Of a DNA stretch of 47,486 bases, positions 32,618 to 40,947 are shown one piece after another. Position 1 is the first letter of the stretch. The number at the start of each line of letters is the position of its first letter. The stretch comes from a virus. The stretch spans positions 1 to 47,486 of IMG/VR virus record IMGVR_UViG_3300024520_000118. One strand, written 5' to 3'. The translations under genes and the position numbers were made by a program. The notes beneath the pieces are model-generated. The model was given only the letters and a program-made list of their open reading frames with translations. It was not told the DNA's origin and ran no database searches.

Positions 32618-33049
32618 TTAGGAGATATCTGCTGCGATGCCGTCGACTTCCCAGATGGAGTCGAACTCGGATTCGCGAATGTCCTTGACGTCGTAACGGA
32701 CGTCGTCAAAAACGATGTAGTCATCAATCGCGATCTCAAACTCGTGAGTGAGTTCTGCAGGATCGATGAGAAAGCGTACGTTGTCGTGGTCGTAGAAACC
32801 GCCATACATGAACTGCTTACCGGAGCCGGTCATTGCGGTTGTCTGGGTTTGATTTCTTGTAGTCAGTTGGGGGAGGACGATGCAGCGAGGGATCGTCACT
32901 TCCAGGGGTTTCTTGTAGTGCTTCTTGCCTGTGGTGAGGTTTACCGAACCAGCGGAGAGTCGGAAGAGGGTGACAGTTGAGCCGTGGAGGCGTTTCAACT
33001 GGTAGATGGTCGCCCGGTTCCGGCGTTCCAAGTTTCGGTTAGTTGTCAT
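32618..33049 (-). CDS. head-tail stopper-like connector (143 aa)
   Basis: A small connector protein, likely the head-tail stopper. It follows the coat gene region, is of usual stopper length, and has the beta-rich layout of the family (VTLFRLSAGSVNLTTG, then FMYGGFYDHDNVRFLIDP and the YIVFDDVRYDVKDI strand pair, similar to phage head-tail joining proteins). Its paralogue forms the N-terminus of the giant protein downstream. AGG lies before the ATG, 8-9 nt away. Assignment as stopper rather than adaptor rests on order, because the adaptor is the 180-residue gene upstream. Confidence 0.6.
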   Translation of the reverse strand: MTTNRNLERRNRATIYQLKRLHGSTVTLFRLSAGSVNLTTGKKHYKKPLEVTIPRCIVLPQLTTRNQTQTTAMTGSGKQFMYGGFYDHDNVRFLIDPAELTHEFEIAIDDYIVFDDVRYDVKDIRESEFDSIWEVDGIAADIS

Positions 33050-33058
33050 CTTGTTTAC

Positions 33059-33358
33059 CTAGAAAAGAAGTTTGGTAACGAGGCTGGCAGCGACACCCAT
33101 TAGTAGGGTGACAAGATACCATGTAGTCTTGGACGACCTGGCCGCCTTTGACTCGAGGCTGTGCACTTTCGTCAGGATGCCTGGGTTTTTGAGATCACCC
33201 AGCAGGGCTGACTTGATCTCGGTGACGTCCTCACGCATACCTGCAATAACTGCACCCTGGCGGGTTTGTTCTCTCAGCATGTCGATGACGTCGACTCTGG
33301 GTTGGTGTGCGGTGTTGGTTTTGGATGGTGACATAGGTACGAACTTGGTTAGAGGCAT
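33059..33358 (-). CDS. small protein with C-terminal membrane segment, holin/XhlA-like (99 aa)
   Basis: A 99-residue protein with an amphipathic charged coiled region (residues ~22-72, including KVHSLESKAARSSK) and a C-terminal membrane segment TWYLVTLLMGVAASLVTKLLF (about residues 79-99; shown split from its neighbours). This is the layout of XhlA-type lysis-membrane proteins. Alternatively a minor virion membrane protein. Its ribosome site directly abuts the hairpin at 33369-33393, so translation may be held down. It sits between coat and stopper, an unusual place for a lysis gene. Confidence 0.55.
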   Translation of the reverse strand: MPLTKFVPMSPSKTNTAHQPRVDVIDMLREQTRQGAVIAGMREDVTEIKSALLGDLKNPGILTKVHSLESKAARSSKTTWYLVTLLMGVAASLVTKLLF

Positions 33359-33368
33359 AAGAACACCC

Positions 33369-33393
33369 CTGCCCCAGGACGATCCCAGGGCAG
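33369..33393 (-). terminator. 11-bp hairpin between coat gene and the 99-aa gene
   Basis: CTGCCCTGGGA-TCG-TCCTGGGGCAG on the minus strand: 11 bp (two G-T pairs) with a three-base loop. It follows the coat gene by ~50 nt and ends 10 nt before the next ATG. The tail (GGGTGTTCTT) is only partly T-rich, so it may be an attenuator or a cover for the ribosome site. Confidence 0.6.
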
Positions 33394-33440
33394 AGGATAT
33401 TCGTATCGGATAGCTGGATGGTCAAGCGACCATCAGGCGA

Positions 33441-34850
33441 TTAGCCGAGCAGCAGCGTGGCGAGTCGGTTGTCGAGGACAGCGACACCAGCCAGCAGGTC
33501 CAGAACAACTTTGGTGCCCTGAGCGTCGATGTCGTACTGCATCGTGGCGCGCATGGCGATGTTGTTGTGGGAAGCGACGAAGGATCGTGCACCGAAAGCG
33601 TTCTCAGGCTGGGCCAGAGGACGGGAGATCAGGGCGACGGAATCGCGCTGGAAGCAAGCGTTGAAGTCACCAGCGGGGCCGGGGAAGCAAGCGTCGTCGT
33701 TAGCGATGGCGGCGTCCAGAGGACGGTCCAGCAAGACAACCGTATCGGTGGAACCGTTGGACAGAACCTCGATGACGGAGTAGACGTGACGCGTACCTGG
33801 GGTGGAACCGAAGGCAACCAACTGACCCAGAACCAAGTTCTTACCGGCGGCGTGACCGTCGATGGAGATGGACTTGGCGTACTGAGCGGCAGCGGCACCG
33901 TTGACGGCGGCAGCCTTGTAGACGGTGGCGACGGAAGAACCGGCGACGTCGTACTTCAGGGCTTCGTTCAGGGTAACGGCGGAGGTGTTGCCAGCGGCAA
34001 CAGTGGAAGCGGTAGCCCAAGAAGGCTGAGCGTTGTCAGCCAAGACGACGAACTCACCAGCGGCGACTTCGTGGCCCGTGAAGGCAACGGCCAAGGAACC
34101 GGTGTCACCAGCGGAGGCGGCGGGAGCCGTACCAGCCAGGGAGTCACGCAGGGAAGCGTCGGCGGAGATACCGTTGACGTTTTGATCCATGTAGGTATTG
34201 AAACCCAGGATACGGCCCAAGCGGGCTTCGGTCAGAGCGGAACCACCGTCACCACGCTCATCGGCTTTGATGAACAGGTCGTTGGACAGCATGGCGGTCT
34301 CGGAACCGGGAGCCAGAACCATCTGACGGCCAGACAGGGAGGCCAAGTTGCGGTTCAGTCGCTCACGTGCGGCCAGGACGAAGTCCTTGGCGTTGGAGGA
34401 GGACAGGCCGAGCAGTTTACCAACGCGGTCAGCGGGGGCGCCAAGCAGAGCGTGAGCCATTCGGCCCAGGATTGCGCGGTCGATACCGTTGGCGATGGAC
34501 TTCAGGGCGGGGACCAAGTGGATGGCGATCAGGTCCTGCATGGACTTGGAGCCTTCACCGTCTTTGATGACGAAGCCGGTGTACATGTGCTGGTCCAGGG
34601 GGACTTGGACGTTGGTCAGGATGGCGTCATTGTAAGAAACGACGTCGGCGTCGGTCTTACGGTTGACGGTCATGTCACCGGGCTTACGGGTGTTGACGAC
34701 GTCACCGAAGGCAGCGATCTCGGAAGAGAAGTCGCGGTGGATCAGGTTACCCATGACCATGTTCTCTTCGAGAACGGCGATGGACTCGCGGGCCCACAGC
34801 TCTGGGATCAGAGCGTCGTTGTTGTTGGCGAAAGTAGCGAAGTTCAACAT
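33441..34850 (-). CDS. major capsid protein, P22 coat-like (469 aa)
   Basis: Main shell protein. The N-terminal part matches the P22 gp5-like coat family (HK97 fold): VLEENMVMGNLIHRDFSSEI, AFGDVVNTRKPG, TNVQVPLDQHMYTGFVIKDG and the spine helix SMQDLIAIHLVPALKSIANG. Residues ~250-390 form an insertion (I-domain-like or decoration-anchoring), and the chain ends with MRATMQYDIDAQGTKVVLDL. TAGGAG precedes the ATG. The scaffold gene is directly upstream and a hairpin follows, both usual for coat genes. Confidence 0.88.
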   Translation of the reverse strand: MLNFATFANNNDALIPELWARESIAVLEENMVMGNLIHRDFSSEIAAFGDVVNTRKPGDMTVNRKTDADVVSYNDAILTNVQVPLDQHMYTGFVIKDGEGSKSMQDLIAIHLVPALKSIANGIDRAILGRMAHALLGAPADRVGKLLGLSSSNAKDFVLAARERLNRNLASLSGRQMVLAPGSETAMLSNDLFIKADERGDGGSALTEARLGRILGFNTYMDQNVNGISADASLRDSLAGTAPAASAGDTGSLAVAFTGHEVAAGEFVVLADNAQPSWATASTVAAGNTSAVTLNEALKYDVAGSSVATVYKAAAVNGAAAAQYAKSISIDGHAAGKNLVLGQLVAFGSTPGTRHVYSVIEVLSNGSTDTVVLLDRPLDAAIANDDACFPGPAGDFNACFQRDSVALISRPLAQPENAFGARSFVASHNNIAMRATMQYDIDAQGTKVVLDLLAGVAVLDNRLATLLLG

Positions 34851-34900
34851 TATGCTGAATACTCCTATAGTTTGGGGTTAAGATTGGAGCCAGACCTTAC

Positions 34901-35716
34901 TCAGAAGGTGCGGCGGTTGGGGTCCAGGCCAAGGGCGCTGGGGTTCGACTTGCGCAGTTGCATGTACTGCTCAGTGGTCAGTTTGGTGTGGTCGACGGCA
35001 GAACCGTCCCCGATGCTTCCATCGGTAGCAGAGGTGGAGCCCATTCCTTCGCGAATGTTATTCTTGAAGAAGTTGCCCCATTTCTCTGGAGACTTTTTCA
35101 TGTACGCGACCGCTTCAGTGGGCGTCATTTGAAGCGTCTCGGTAGCACCATCAGTGTTGACTTTCATCTCGACCATGGGGACCAACCGACCAGTGGCCTG
35201 GTTGTTGTCCGTCATCTCTTCGACGAGACGGGTGTTACTTTGCAACTGCGTAATGATCTGGTTAGGGTTGAAGGCATCGTGCTCGATTGCGGCACTCTGC
35301 AAGGCTGTGGAAATGGAAGTATCGGTGTAACGATCTTCCCAAATCTTTTTGTCGGACTGGAGCTGCTCGATCTGTCGCTCGTAGCCGGTCTTGGCCTCTT
35401 GGGCTTCGAAGGCTGCCTGTTGTTCCTTTGTGCGGAACTGGGCGCGGAGATCGTTCAGTTGTGATTCGAGGTTGGAGCGCTCGTCACCTTGAACAGTGCT
35501 GTTGTTCAGCAGTTCTTGGTAGGAGGTTTCCAAAGAAGTGTACTTGTCAGTGTGCTTGCGCCTGTCGTCGGCCAGGAACTTGTTGACTTGCTCTTGACTG
35601 AATGCCTTGGGGCCGGGGTCAGCGCTGGGAGCAGGATCGTTGGTGGGCTCAGGTGCAGGCTGAGGCTCATCGAAACAAGCGGTGGGGACAAAAGCGGCGT
35701 AAGTAAACTTGGACAT
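34901..35716 (-). CDS. capsid scaffold protein (271 aa)
   Basis: Internal scaffold needed for procapsid assembly. It has the usual traits: just upstream of the coat gene, a proline-rich acidic N-terminus (PAPEPTNDPAPSADPGPK), a long coiled coil (~45-135, with SNLESQLNDLRAQFRTKEQQ), and a charged C-terminal helix region. The ribosome site is GGAGG with 6 nt spacing. No protease motif is seen, so removal from the head probably does not involve self-cleavage. It has one cysteine near the N-terminus. Confidence 0.8.
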   Translation of the reverse strand: MSKFTYAAFVPTACFDEPQPAPEPTNDPAPSADPGPKAFSQEQVNKFLADDRRKHTDKYTSLETSYQELLNNSTVQGDERSNLESQLNDLRAQFRTKEQQAAFEAQEAKTGYERQIEQLQSDKKIWEDRYTDTSISTALQSAAIEHDAFNPNQIITQLQSNTRLVEEMTDNNQATGRLVPMVEMKVNTDGATETLQMTPTEAVAYMKKSPEKWGNFFKNNIREGMGSTSATDGSIGDGSAVDHTKLTTEQYMQLRKSNPSALGLDPNRRTF

Positions 35717-35794
35717 GTGGGGCCTCCGTAAGGAGTAAGGGACCTCGTTAATTGTTCCAGTGGAAGCAACGAGTAATCTTCCACCGGTCGCGCT

Positions 35795-36337
35795 TTAGGA
35801 AACGCGAGATATGCGGATATGGTCGCCGTCAAGCAGGAAGGGGCGCAGGTTACGCCAAGCAGTGGCCGAGGGGACACCGTTGACGATGTGCTGTGGGGCT
35901 TCCTGGTTGCGGTCGTAGACCGTGGTCGTGCCACCGATTGAGTGACGTGCAACGGCCAAGTTCTCCATCTCCAGGTCAGGGTCAACCCCGTCCAGGAGAG
36001 AGTAGGCGATTTCGTAGCAGGCGTCTAGGATGGCATCAGGGGTAGAAGCGTCAGTACCTCTGGGGAACTCCAGGGCCTGACTGGCCTCGGCGGCGCGGAC
36101 AGTGACCAGTGCGTCGGCATCGCCTTGGGCGGCGAGGTTCTCCAGGGTGTTGTCGGCGAGGAAGGCGTCGTTGACGGCCTTCTTGACACCTTTGAAAGCC
36201 AGCCGGTCAATAATGGCGGTGGCGGCGTAGATGGAGTTCTGCTGGTCGGTGGCGCTCGAGAGGGACCATGCCGTTTCATGTAAGCGCGTGTCGAAGTAAG
36301 TTTGTGCCTCAACGACGGAAGCGTAGGCGTTTGGCAT
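35795..36337 (-). CDS. head-tail adaptor protein (180 aa)
   Basis: Binds under the portal and closes the head. It matches the DnaT-like/head-tail adaptor family common in phages: opening AYASVVEAQTYFDTRL, helix IYAATAIIDRLAFKG, EFPRGTDASTPDAILDACYEIAYSLLDG (here in part), then GIPSATAWRxLRP-like VPSATAWRNLRPFLLD and ending IRISRVS. AGGA precedes the ATG. Order scaffold-coat after it rather than before is slightly unusual but seen in other phages. Confidence 0.78.
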   Translation of the reverse strand: MPNAYASVVEAQTYFDTRLHETAWSLSSATDQQNSIYAATAIIDRLAFKGVKKAVNDAFLADNTLENLAAQGDADALVTVRAAEASQALEFPRGTDASTPDAILDACYEIAYSLLDGVDPDLEMENLAVARHSIGGTTTVYDRNQEAPQHIVNGVPSATAWRNLRPFLLDGDHIRISRVS

Positions 36338-36381
36338 GGGTTATTTCCTATGGAAGGGGGTTGTCTGAGGTTATTTGACTC

Positions 36382-36413
36382 CTGGGAAGAGGGGAAAGTT
36401 CCCCTAAACCCAG
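36382..36413 (-). terminator. hairpin between the 997-aa gene and the adaptor gene
   Basis: Nested stem on the minus strand: outer CTGGG/CCCAG, inner AGGGGAA/TTCCCCT. No U-run follows, so transcript stabilisation or partial termination is more likely than a full stop. Confidence 0.45.
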
Positions 36414-36426
36414 AATATCATTAGAT

Positions 36427-39420
36427 TTATGGCGCAAGGTTGACAATATCGCCCGAATTCATGTTGAACATGGTCAGGAGGTCATAGTCAGCAGTCGAAG
36501 ACTCGTTGACTTGGTTGCGCAGGTTGGGATATGCGTCATTTGGACCGTCTCCCATGACCCAAGCATGGGTAATGGATGCGGTGCCCAGGGACTGGGCTGT
36601 GGGGTCCAGAGTCATGTTACCCAGGGTGGCGACTTCGGCGGCAGTCAGGACACCATCGTAGATGCACTGGCGGTAGATCCAGCCCTTCCACTCCTTGTTG
36701 GTGGCGCGCTCGGTGCCTGAGTTGAACTCGTTGTCAGCCAGGCCGGCTGACCAACCATCGTTCTTCATAGTCCAGACACCTGTCTGACCGATGGCATCGT
36801 CATCTGTCCAGGAAGTGTTGCGGTTGTTACCACTGGCAGATCCGTTGCCGGTCAGTTCCCAGGTGGTTCCGGCAACTGCCAGGTCCTTGACGTAAATCTT
36901 GAACCGTTGGTAGTAGTCCTGCAGATTGGCTGAATTAGAACCGGTGGTGCCACCGTCATAGGTGACCGTGATGTGGTACCAGTTCAGATTGTCGAACTCG
37001 TCGCCTTGGGACTTGAACTCCAGCTTGGCGTCCTTGCCGCCGTAGCGGAAGAAGAAATCCTTGGCTTGGTGACCGCAGCCGACACCACCGGAGGATTTCT
37101 CAGGCTCGCCGTAGCCCCAGAAGTATTTCTTACCGTTGCCAGTATCATTGCGGCGTACGACTGAAGAGACAGACCATGAGTCGCCGACGCCAGAACCGTT
37201 AGAGGCGCGGGCCAAGGGGAAGGAGGCGCCCATGGCGGCGTTACAGGCGCTGTAGTCGTTGGAGCCATCGTAGTAGATGGACTTGGTGCCAGCGGAGAAG
37301 GTGACCTCGTAAACGTTGATGGTCAGGTTGACCGTTGTGATACCATGTGGGTTGGCAGCGGAGACACTGACGACGTATTGGTCAGGGGTGCCTGAGGATG
37401 GCGTTCCGGCGTAGGCGGGAGCCGTACCAAGAAGCTGGCCAGAGGTCTGACTTGCAACGAGCCATGCGGGCAAGTTGGTGAAGGACCACATTGTAACGAG
37501 GTCGCTACCAGGGTCCAGGACCATGGTGTAGTTTATGGGGTCAGTTTCGTCAGCGTCGAAACTCTGCGCCGTGAGGTCAGGTGCGAGTGCGGATGGTGTT
37601 CCACCGCCGGTCTGAGTGAACAGGCCGTTCAGGACGTTGACGACGTTTGCCAGTGTCTGATCGACAGGGGCGGTACCGTCAATGGTGACGTTGGTAGGAT
37701 CGATGTTACTGATCTGGATACGGTCGGAAGAACTTTGGATGATACCGACTGTGAGGCCATCGGCGTAAGCCTGGATGGTGTTGACGGGGTAGTTGTTGAA
37801 CAGTGTGCCCGTGTCCGATTCTTTCAGGATGATGGTGGTTGCCGTCTCATCGATGGAGGCATCAAGGCTGACCGCGTTAGTGTGCTGGTTGGAGTAAGCC
37901 ATTTCGTACCAGTGACCGGAACCTAACTGGGATACGTTCTGGATAGCAGTATCCGTGTACCGCAGATCACCCAGGGTCAGTCGGACCGAGTCGAGGTCGG
38001 CAGTGTTCTCGATGGCGTAGTCGTGTTTGTGGAAACCAACATTGTCGATGTTGATCAGGCAGCGGGTCTTGTCGTTGATGTTGGAGATGGTTGAGTCGAT
38101 GTGGAGGCCGACACGCGTTGTGGCGGCTGCCAGTGTGGTGTTGTGCACCTGACAACCGAGGACATCGATGATGAAACCGGCGGAGTTACGGATGGAGTCA
38201 CCGGAGATGTCGATGGCGGCTGTCGCGTCAGCGTTGTTACCGATACCGTTGAAGGCAGACCTGTTGTTGTCGGCCATATCCAAGTTACGCAGACGACTGT
38301 CTGATGCGTGTTGGATGGTGGCACCACCGTTCCAGTTACGCTTGACGACGTTGCGGCTGAGGATGTTGTTCTGGCCACCGATCATGAGCATGCCGTTATT
38401 GGCGTTCTCGGTGCTCGAGTTATCGAAGACTCGGAAGTTCTCACAGCCAGAACCGGCGTTGGGTGTAGCGGCGCCCAAGTAGATACCAGTCTCGACGTTG
38501 TTGTGGGTAGTGTTCCGGGTGATGACGCCCTGGCCACCAATGCCGCAGTCCTGGAGGCGGATACCTCGGAAGTTGTACTCGGCAACGCAGTCCTTGACCG
38601 TGACGATAGCGGTATTCTCGAGGCGGCAAGCGCCACCATTTGAGGTGTCGTTACCGGCGTAGAAAGCCTGCAGGTCGACCTGGGATGAGTCGTAGCCGAC
38701 GTCATTGACGGTTTCGGCGTCGAGGGTGAGGAGGCCGTCACCGGTCCAACCGTTGTTTCGGAAGAAGCAGTTGTCGACCAGGACCTCGTCGGCGGAGCGG
38801 ACGAAGATACCATACTGACCGTTGTGGAACTCAATGTTCTGGAACGTCAGGGTGCCTGTTTGAGCGAGGCTCGTACGCTCGAAGACGTTACCGTTGGTGT
38901 TCAGGAAGGTTGCGTAACGAACCTTCGTACCCGTCTTACCAATGAAGGTCAGGGACATGTTGTCAGGAAGTACGATGGGTGCGGTGATGACAAAGTCACC
39001 CTCGATGCTGATCGTGTCGCCAGCAGTGGCGGCGGCAATACCGTCAGCGAGGTTATTGAAGGGGAGGTCCTGCGAGCCCGTGGGGAACTGCGTTGCTGCG
39101 CTGGACTGGACGTAGATGGTGGGGATGGAGTCGCTGAACAGGACGTTGCCAATGTCGTTGATGTAGGTGGCTGCCGCTGCTGCGGAACCGAAAGCGACAC
39201 CGTCCGCGTCTGTGAACTCGCTGTAGTGGATGTTGAAGAACTCGTAGAACTTCGTACCGTCAGTCAGGTTCTTGGACTGGATGTCGTTGATGACGTTGAT
39301 CAGATCGGGGGAGGCCTGGACGACTTCTGCGGAGAGGCACGCATTCCAGTACGTGGGCTGAGACGCACCTTCGAAGTTGATACAGTTACCGTCCGAGTTA
39401 CGTTTGACTTTGAAAGCCAT
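36427..39420 (-). CDS. head-module spike/fibre: beta-helix, Ig-like and LamG domains (997 aa)
   Basis: A large surface protein. Residues ~1-110 form a unique N-terminal domain. Residues ~110-510 are a right-handed parallel beta-helix of the pectate-lyase type: repeated short strands with Asn/Gly turns (DLPFNNLADGIAAATAGDTI start, then rungs such as NVVKRNWNGGATI). Such helices occur in tailspikes that bind or cut polysaccharides. Residues ~630-720 look like a putative Ig/cadherin-type domain (PAWLVASQTSGQLLGTAP). Residues ~725-950 are a LamG-like module (YDGSNDYSACNAAMG; NWYHITVTYDGG). Placed between portal and adaptor genes, it suggests a capsid or vertex fibre. No active-site residues can be assigned. 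Confidence 0.72.
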   Translation of the reverse strand: MAFKVKRNSDGNCINFEGASQPTYWNACLSAEVVQASPDLINVINDIQSKNLTDGTKFYEFFNIHYSEFTDADGVAFGSAAAAATYINDIGNVLFSDSIPTIYVQSSAATQFPTGSQDLPFNNLADGIAAATAGDTISIEGDFVITAPIVLPDNMSLTFIGKTGTKVRYATFLNTNGNVFERTSLAQTGTLTFQNIEFHNGQYGIFVRSADEVLVDNCFFRNNGWTGDGLLTLDAETVNDVGYDSSQVDLQAFYAGNDTSNGGACRLENTAIVTVKDCVAEYNFRGIRLQDCGIGGQGVITRNTTHNNVETGIYLGAATPNAGSGCENFRVFDNSSTENANNGMLMIGGQNNILSRNVVKRNWNGGATIQHASDSRLRNLDMADNNRSAFNGIGNNADATAAIDISGDSIRNSAGFIIDVLGCQVHNTTLAAATTRVGLHIDSTISNINDKTRCLINIDNVGFHKHDYAIENTADLDSVRLTLGDLRYTDTAIQNVSQLGSGHWYEMAYSNQHTNAVSLDASIDETATTIILKESDTGTLFNNYPVNTIQAYADGLTVGIIQSSSDRIQISNIDPTNVTIDGTAPVDQTLANVVNVLNGLFTQTGGGTPSALAPDLTAQSFDADETDPINYTMVLDPGSDLVTMWSFTNLPAWLVASQTSGQLLGTAPAYAGTPSSGTPDQYVVSVSAANPHGITTVNLTINVYEVTFSAGTKSIYYDGSNDYSACNAAMGASFPLARASNGSGVGDSWSVSSVVRRNDTGNGKKYFWGYGEPEKSSGGVGCGHQAKDFFFRYGGKDAKLEFKSQGDEFDNLNWYHITVTYDGGTTGSNSANLQDYYQRFKIYVKDLAVAGTTWELTGNGSASGNNRNTSWTDDDAIGQTGVWTMKNDGWSAGLADNEFNSGTERATNKEWKGWIYRQCIYDGVLTAAEVATLGNMTLDPTAQSLGTASITHAWVMGDGPNDAYPNLRNQVNESSTADYDLLTMFNMNSGDIVNLAP

Positions 39421-39428
39421 TGTGGTTG

Positions 39429-40625
39429 TTACCTTTCAATCGTGGCGAAGACTGCCAAGGGTTGGATGATGATGGGGTTATCGGCACGAATGATAGGAAG
39501 TGCGTGGGCATAGACGTCCTCGTCTGATGCGAAGTACGCAGAGATGATGGGACGCATGAGGTAGGAGCGACCAATGGAACCGGCACCAAAGAAAGAGGGT
39601 GTACCCATAAGGTCGAAAGAGAAGGTGGTGGCCAGGGTGTTGGGATCTCGAGTCTGCCACCACAGGCCCATCTCCAACGTGGTGTTGGCGATCTGGGGGA
39701 TGACGTTGAAGTCGAAACGCAACAACAGGAGGTCACCGACAAGGCACTCTCTGAAGTAGAGGGAGCCGACAGTCGCTTCACCGTTGGGGCCTGTGCCGGC
39801 CTCGGAGAAGTCGAACATCTGGGTGACACCTTGGGGCATACTCACACCGCCGAACAGACCTTTATCAATGTGGGACTGGGGCGTAGGGGAGGACCAGTAG
39901 GGGTTGTCGGATGAGAGGTGGACCTGGCGGTCAAGGGAGAAGACCCGGAACTCCTCTGCGTCGGCTTCGGCCTTGGTGTACAGAACACCGGACTCGTAAC
40001 CGTTCAGAGTTAGAGTGACCTCAGTACCAACGATGTGGGAGGTCGCGGTCGTACCGTTGACGCCGCGCGTCAGGGTGTGGAAGTATGGTCCGTTGACGTC
40101 GGTGCCGAAGTCAACGTAGTCGATCTGTTCGTCTTCAATGACCAAGGTACCACCCGTGGACAGGAAACCGAGGGCGGTCAGGGCGGCTTCGTCAACGACA
40201 TTGGCGTACAGCTTTGTGACCTCACCAGTGGTGAGCGTCTGGATGGCAACCGCCGTGGTGGGGATGTCACCGGGGAGAACTTGCCAGCCGTACTGAGAGT
40301 CGGAGACGGCGTCGCCTGCGGTATGGGATGTAGCCGTCGTGAAGTTCTGGGCGCGGGTGCAACCAGTCAGGTCGTTACCGGATACGCCAGTGTACGCGAT
40401 GACCTCAGAGTTGATGACGATCTTACCACCACCGGTTGCGAAACCAGCAGAGTCGACGAGTGCGATGGTCGTTTGCAGGTCGTTCAAGTTAGCGGCCAGA
40501 GTGGTCTGGACTGATATCTTGTCGGCGAAGCCACCAGTATACTCGTAGCCACCGTCAGAGTTTTTGATGTTGGCAATCTGTTGAGCGGTTGCGCCGTGGG
40601 CGGAGTGAAAATTGGGACTTGTCAT
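39429..40625 (-). CDS. virion protein with two phage-type beta repeats (398 aa)
   Basis: A structural protein carrying two copies of a ~65-residue module often seen in phage virion proteins: GGKIVINSEVIAYTGVSGND with LTGCTRAQNFTTATSHTAGD, and GGTLVIEDEQIDYVDFGTD with HTLTRGVNGTTATSHIVGTE. The C-terminal half (~215-398) starts RQVHLSSDNPYW and is a beta-rich domain of unknown type ending IIIQPLAVFATIER. The gene lies 8 nt upstream of the 997-residue gene, and 14 nt after the 98-residue gene, so these three form a likely decoration set. Possibly a head fibre base. Confidence 0.6.
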   Translation of the reverse strand: MTSPNFHSAHGATAQQIANIKNSDGGYEYTGGFADKISVQTTLAANLNDLQTTIALVDSAGFATGGGKIVINSEVIAYTGVSGNDLTGCTRAQNFTTATSHTAGDAVSDSQYGWQVLPGDIPTTAVAIQTLTTGEVTKLYANVVDEAALTALGFLSTGGTLVIEDEQIDYVDFGTDVNGPYFHTLTRGVNGTTATSHIVGTEVTLTLNGYESGVLYTKAEADAEEFRVFSLDRQVHLSSDNPYWSSPTPQSHIDKGLFGGVSMPQGVTQMFDFSEAGTGPNGEATVGSLYFRECLVGDLLLLRFDFNVIPQIANTTLEMGLWWQTRDPNTLATTFSFDLMGTPSFFGAGSIGRSYLMRPIISAYFASDEDVYAHALPIIRADNPIIIQPLAVFATIER

Positions 40626-40639
40626 AATTGACTTTCGAG

Positions 40640-40936
40640 TTAGCTGCCGATGAAGTAGACGGACTGGGTGTCGTTGGAAGCAACGACGTATACCTTATCG
40701 ACTGCGTTGATAGCCAAGGTCAGAGAGTCGCCAGCGTATAGGGGGAAAGCAGCAACGGTGTCTGCGGCGGCGGCGGTGAAGCCGACGTGGATGGAACCGG
40801 TGTTGCTGGTAGCCGCTTTGAGGACGATGCCCTTGTACAGCTTACGACCGTCAGTGGAGACGGCTTCAGGCGTGATGCCCACGGTCTTGATCCCATGGAT
40901 GAATACAGGGGATGTTTCTTGTTGGTTAAAAGCCAT
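40640..40936 (-). CDS. small head decoration-like protein (98 aa)
   Basis: An all-beta 98-residue protein (KLYKGIVLKAATSNTGSIHV, FPLYAGDSLTLAINAVDKVY, ending SVYFIGS). This layout is typical of small beta-sandwich proteins next to portal or capsid genes in many phages, which decorate heads or anchor fibres. AAGGA precedes its start. It lies 11 nt after the portal gene. Confidence 0.6.
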   Translation of the reverse strand: MAFNQQETSPVFIHGIKTVGITPEAVSTDGRKLYKGIVLKAATSNTGSIHVGFTAAAADTVAAFPLYAGDSLTLAINAVDKVYVVASNDTQSVYFIGS

Positions 40937-40947
40937 GGGCTTGATCC

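Noticed and set aside
33567-35132. 521-residue open frame on the plus strand opposite the coat and scaffold genes
   Set aside because: Antisense shadow of well-recognised genes; Gly/Val/Asp-rich composition from complementary codon bias and no ribosome site or family likeness.
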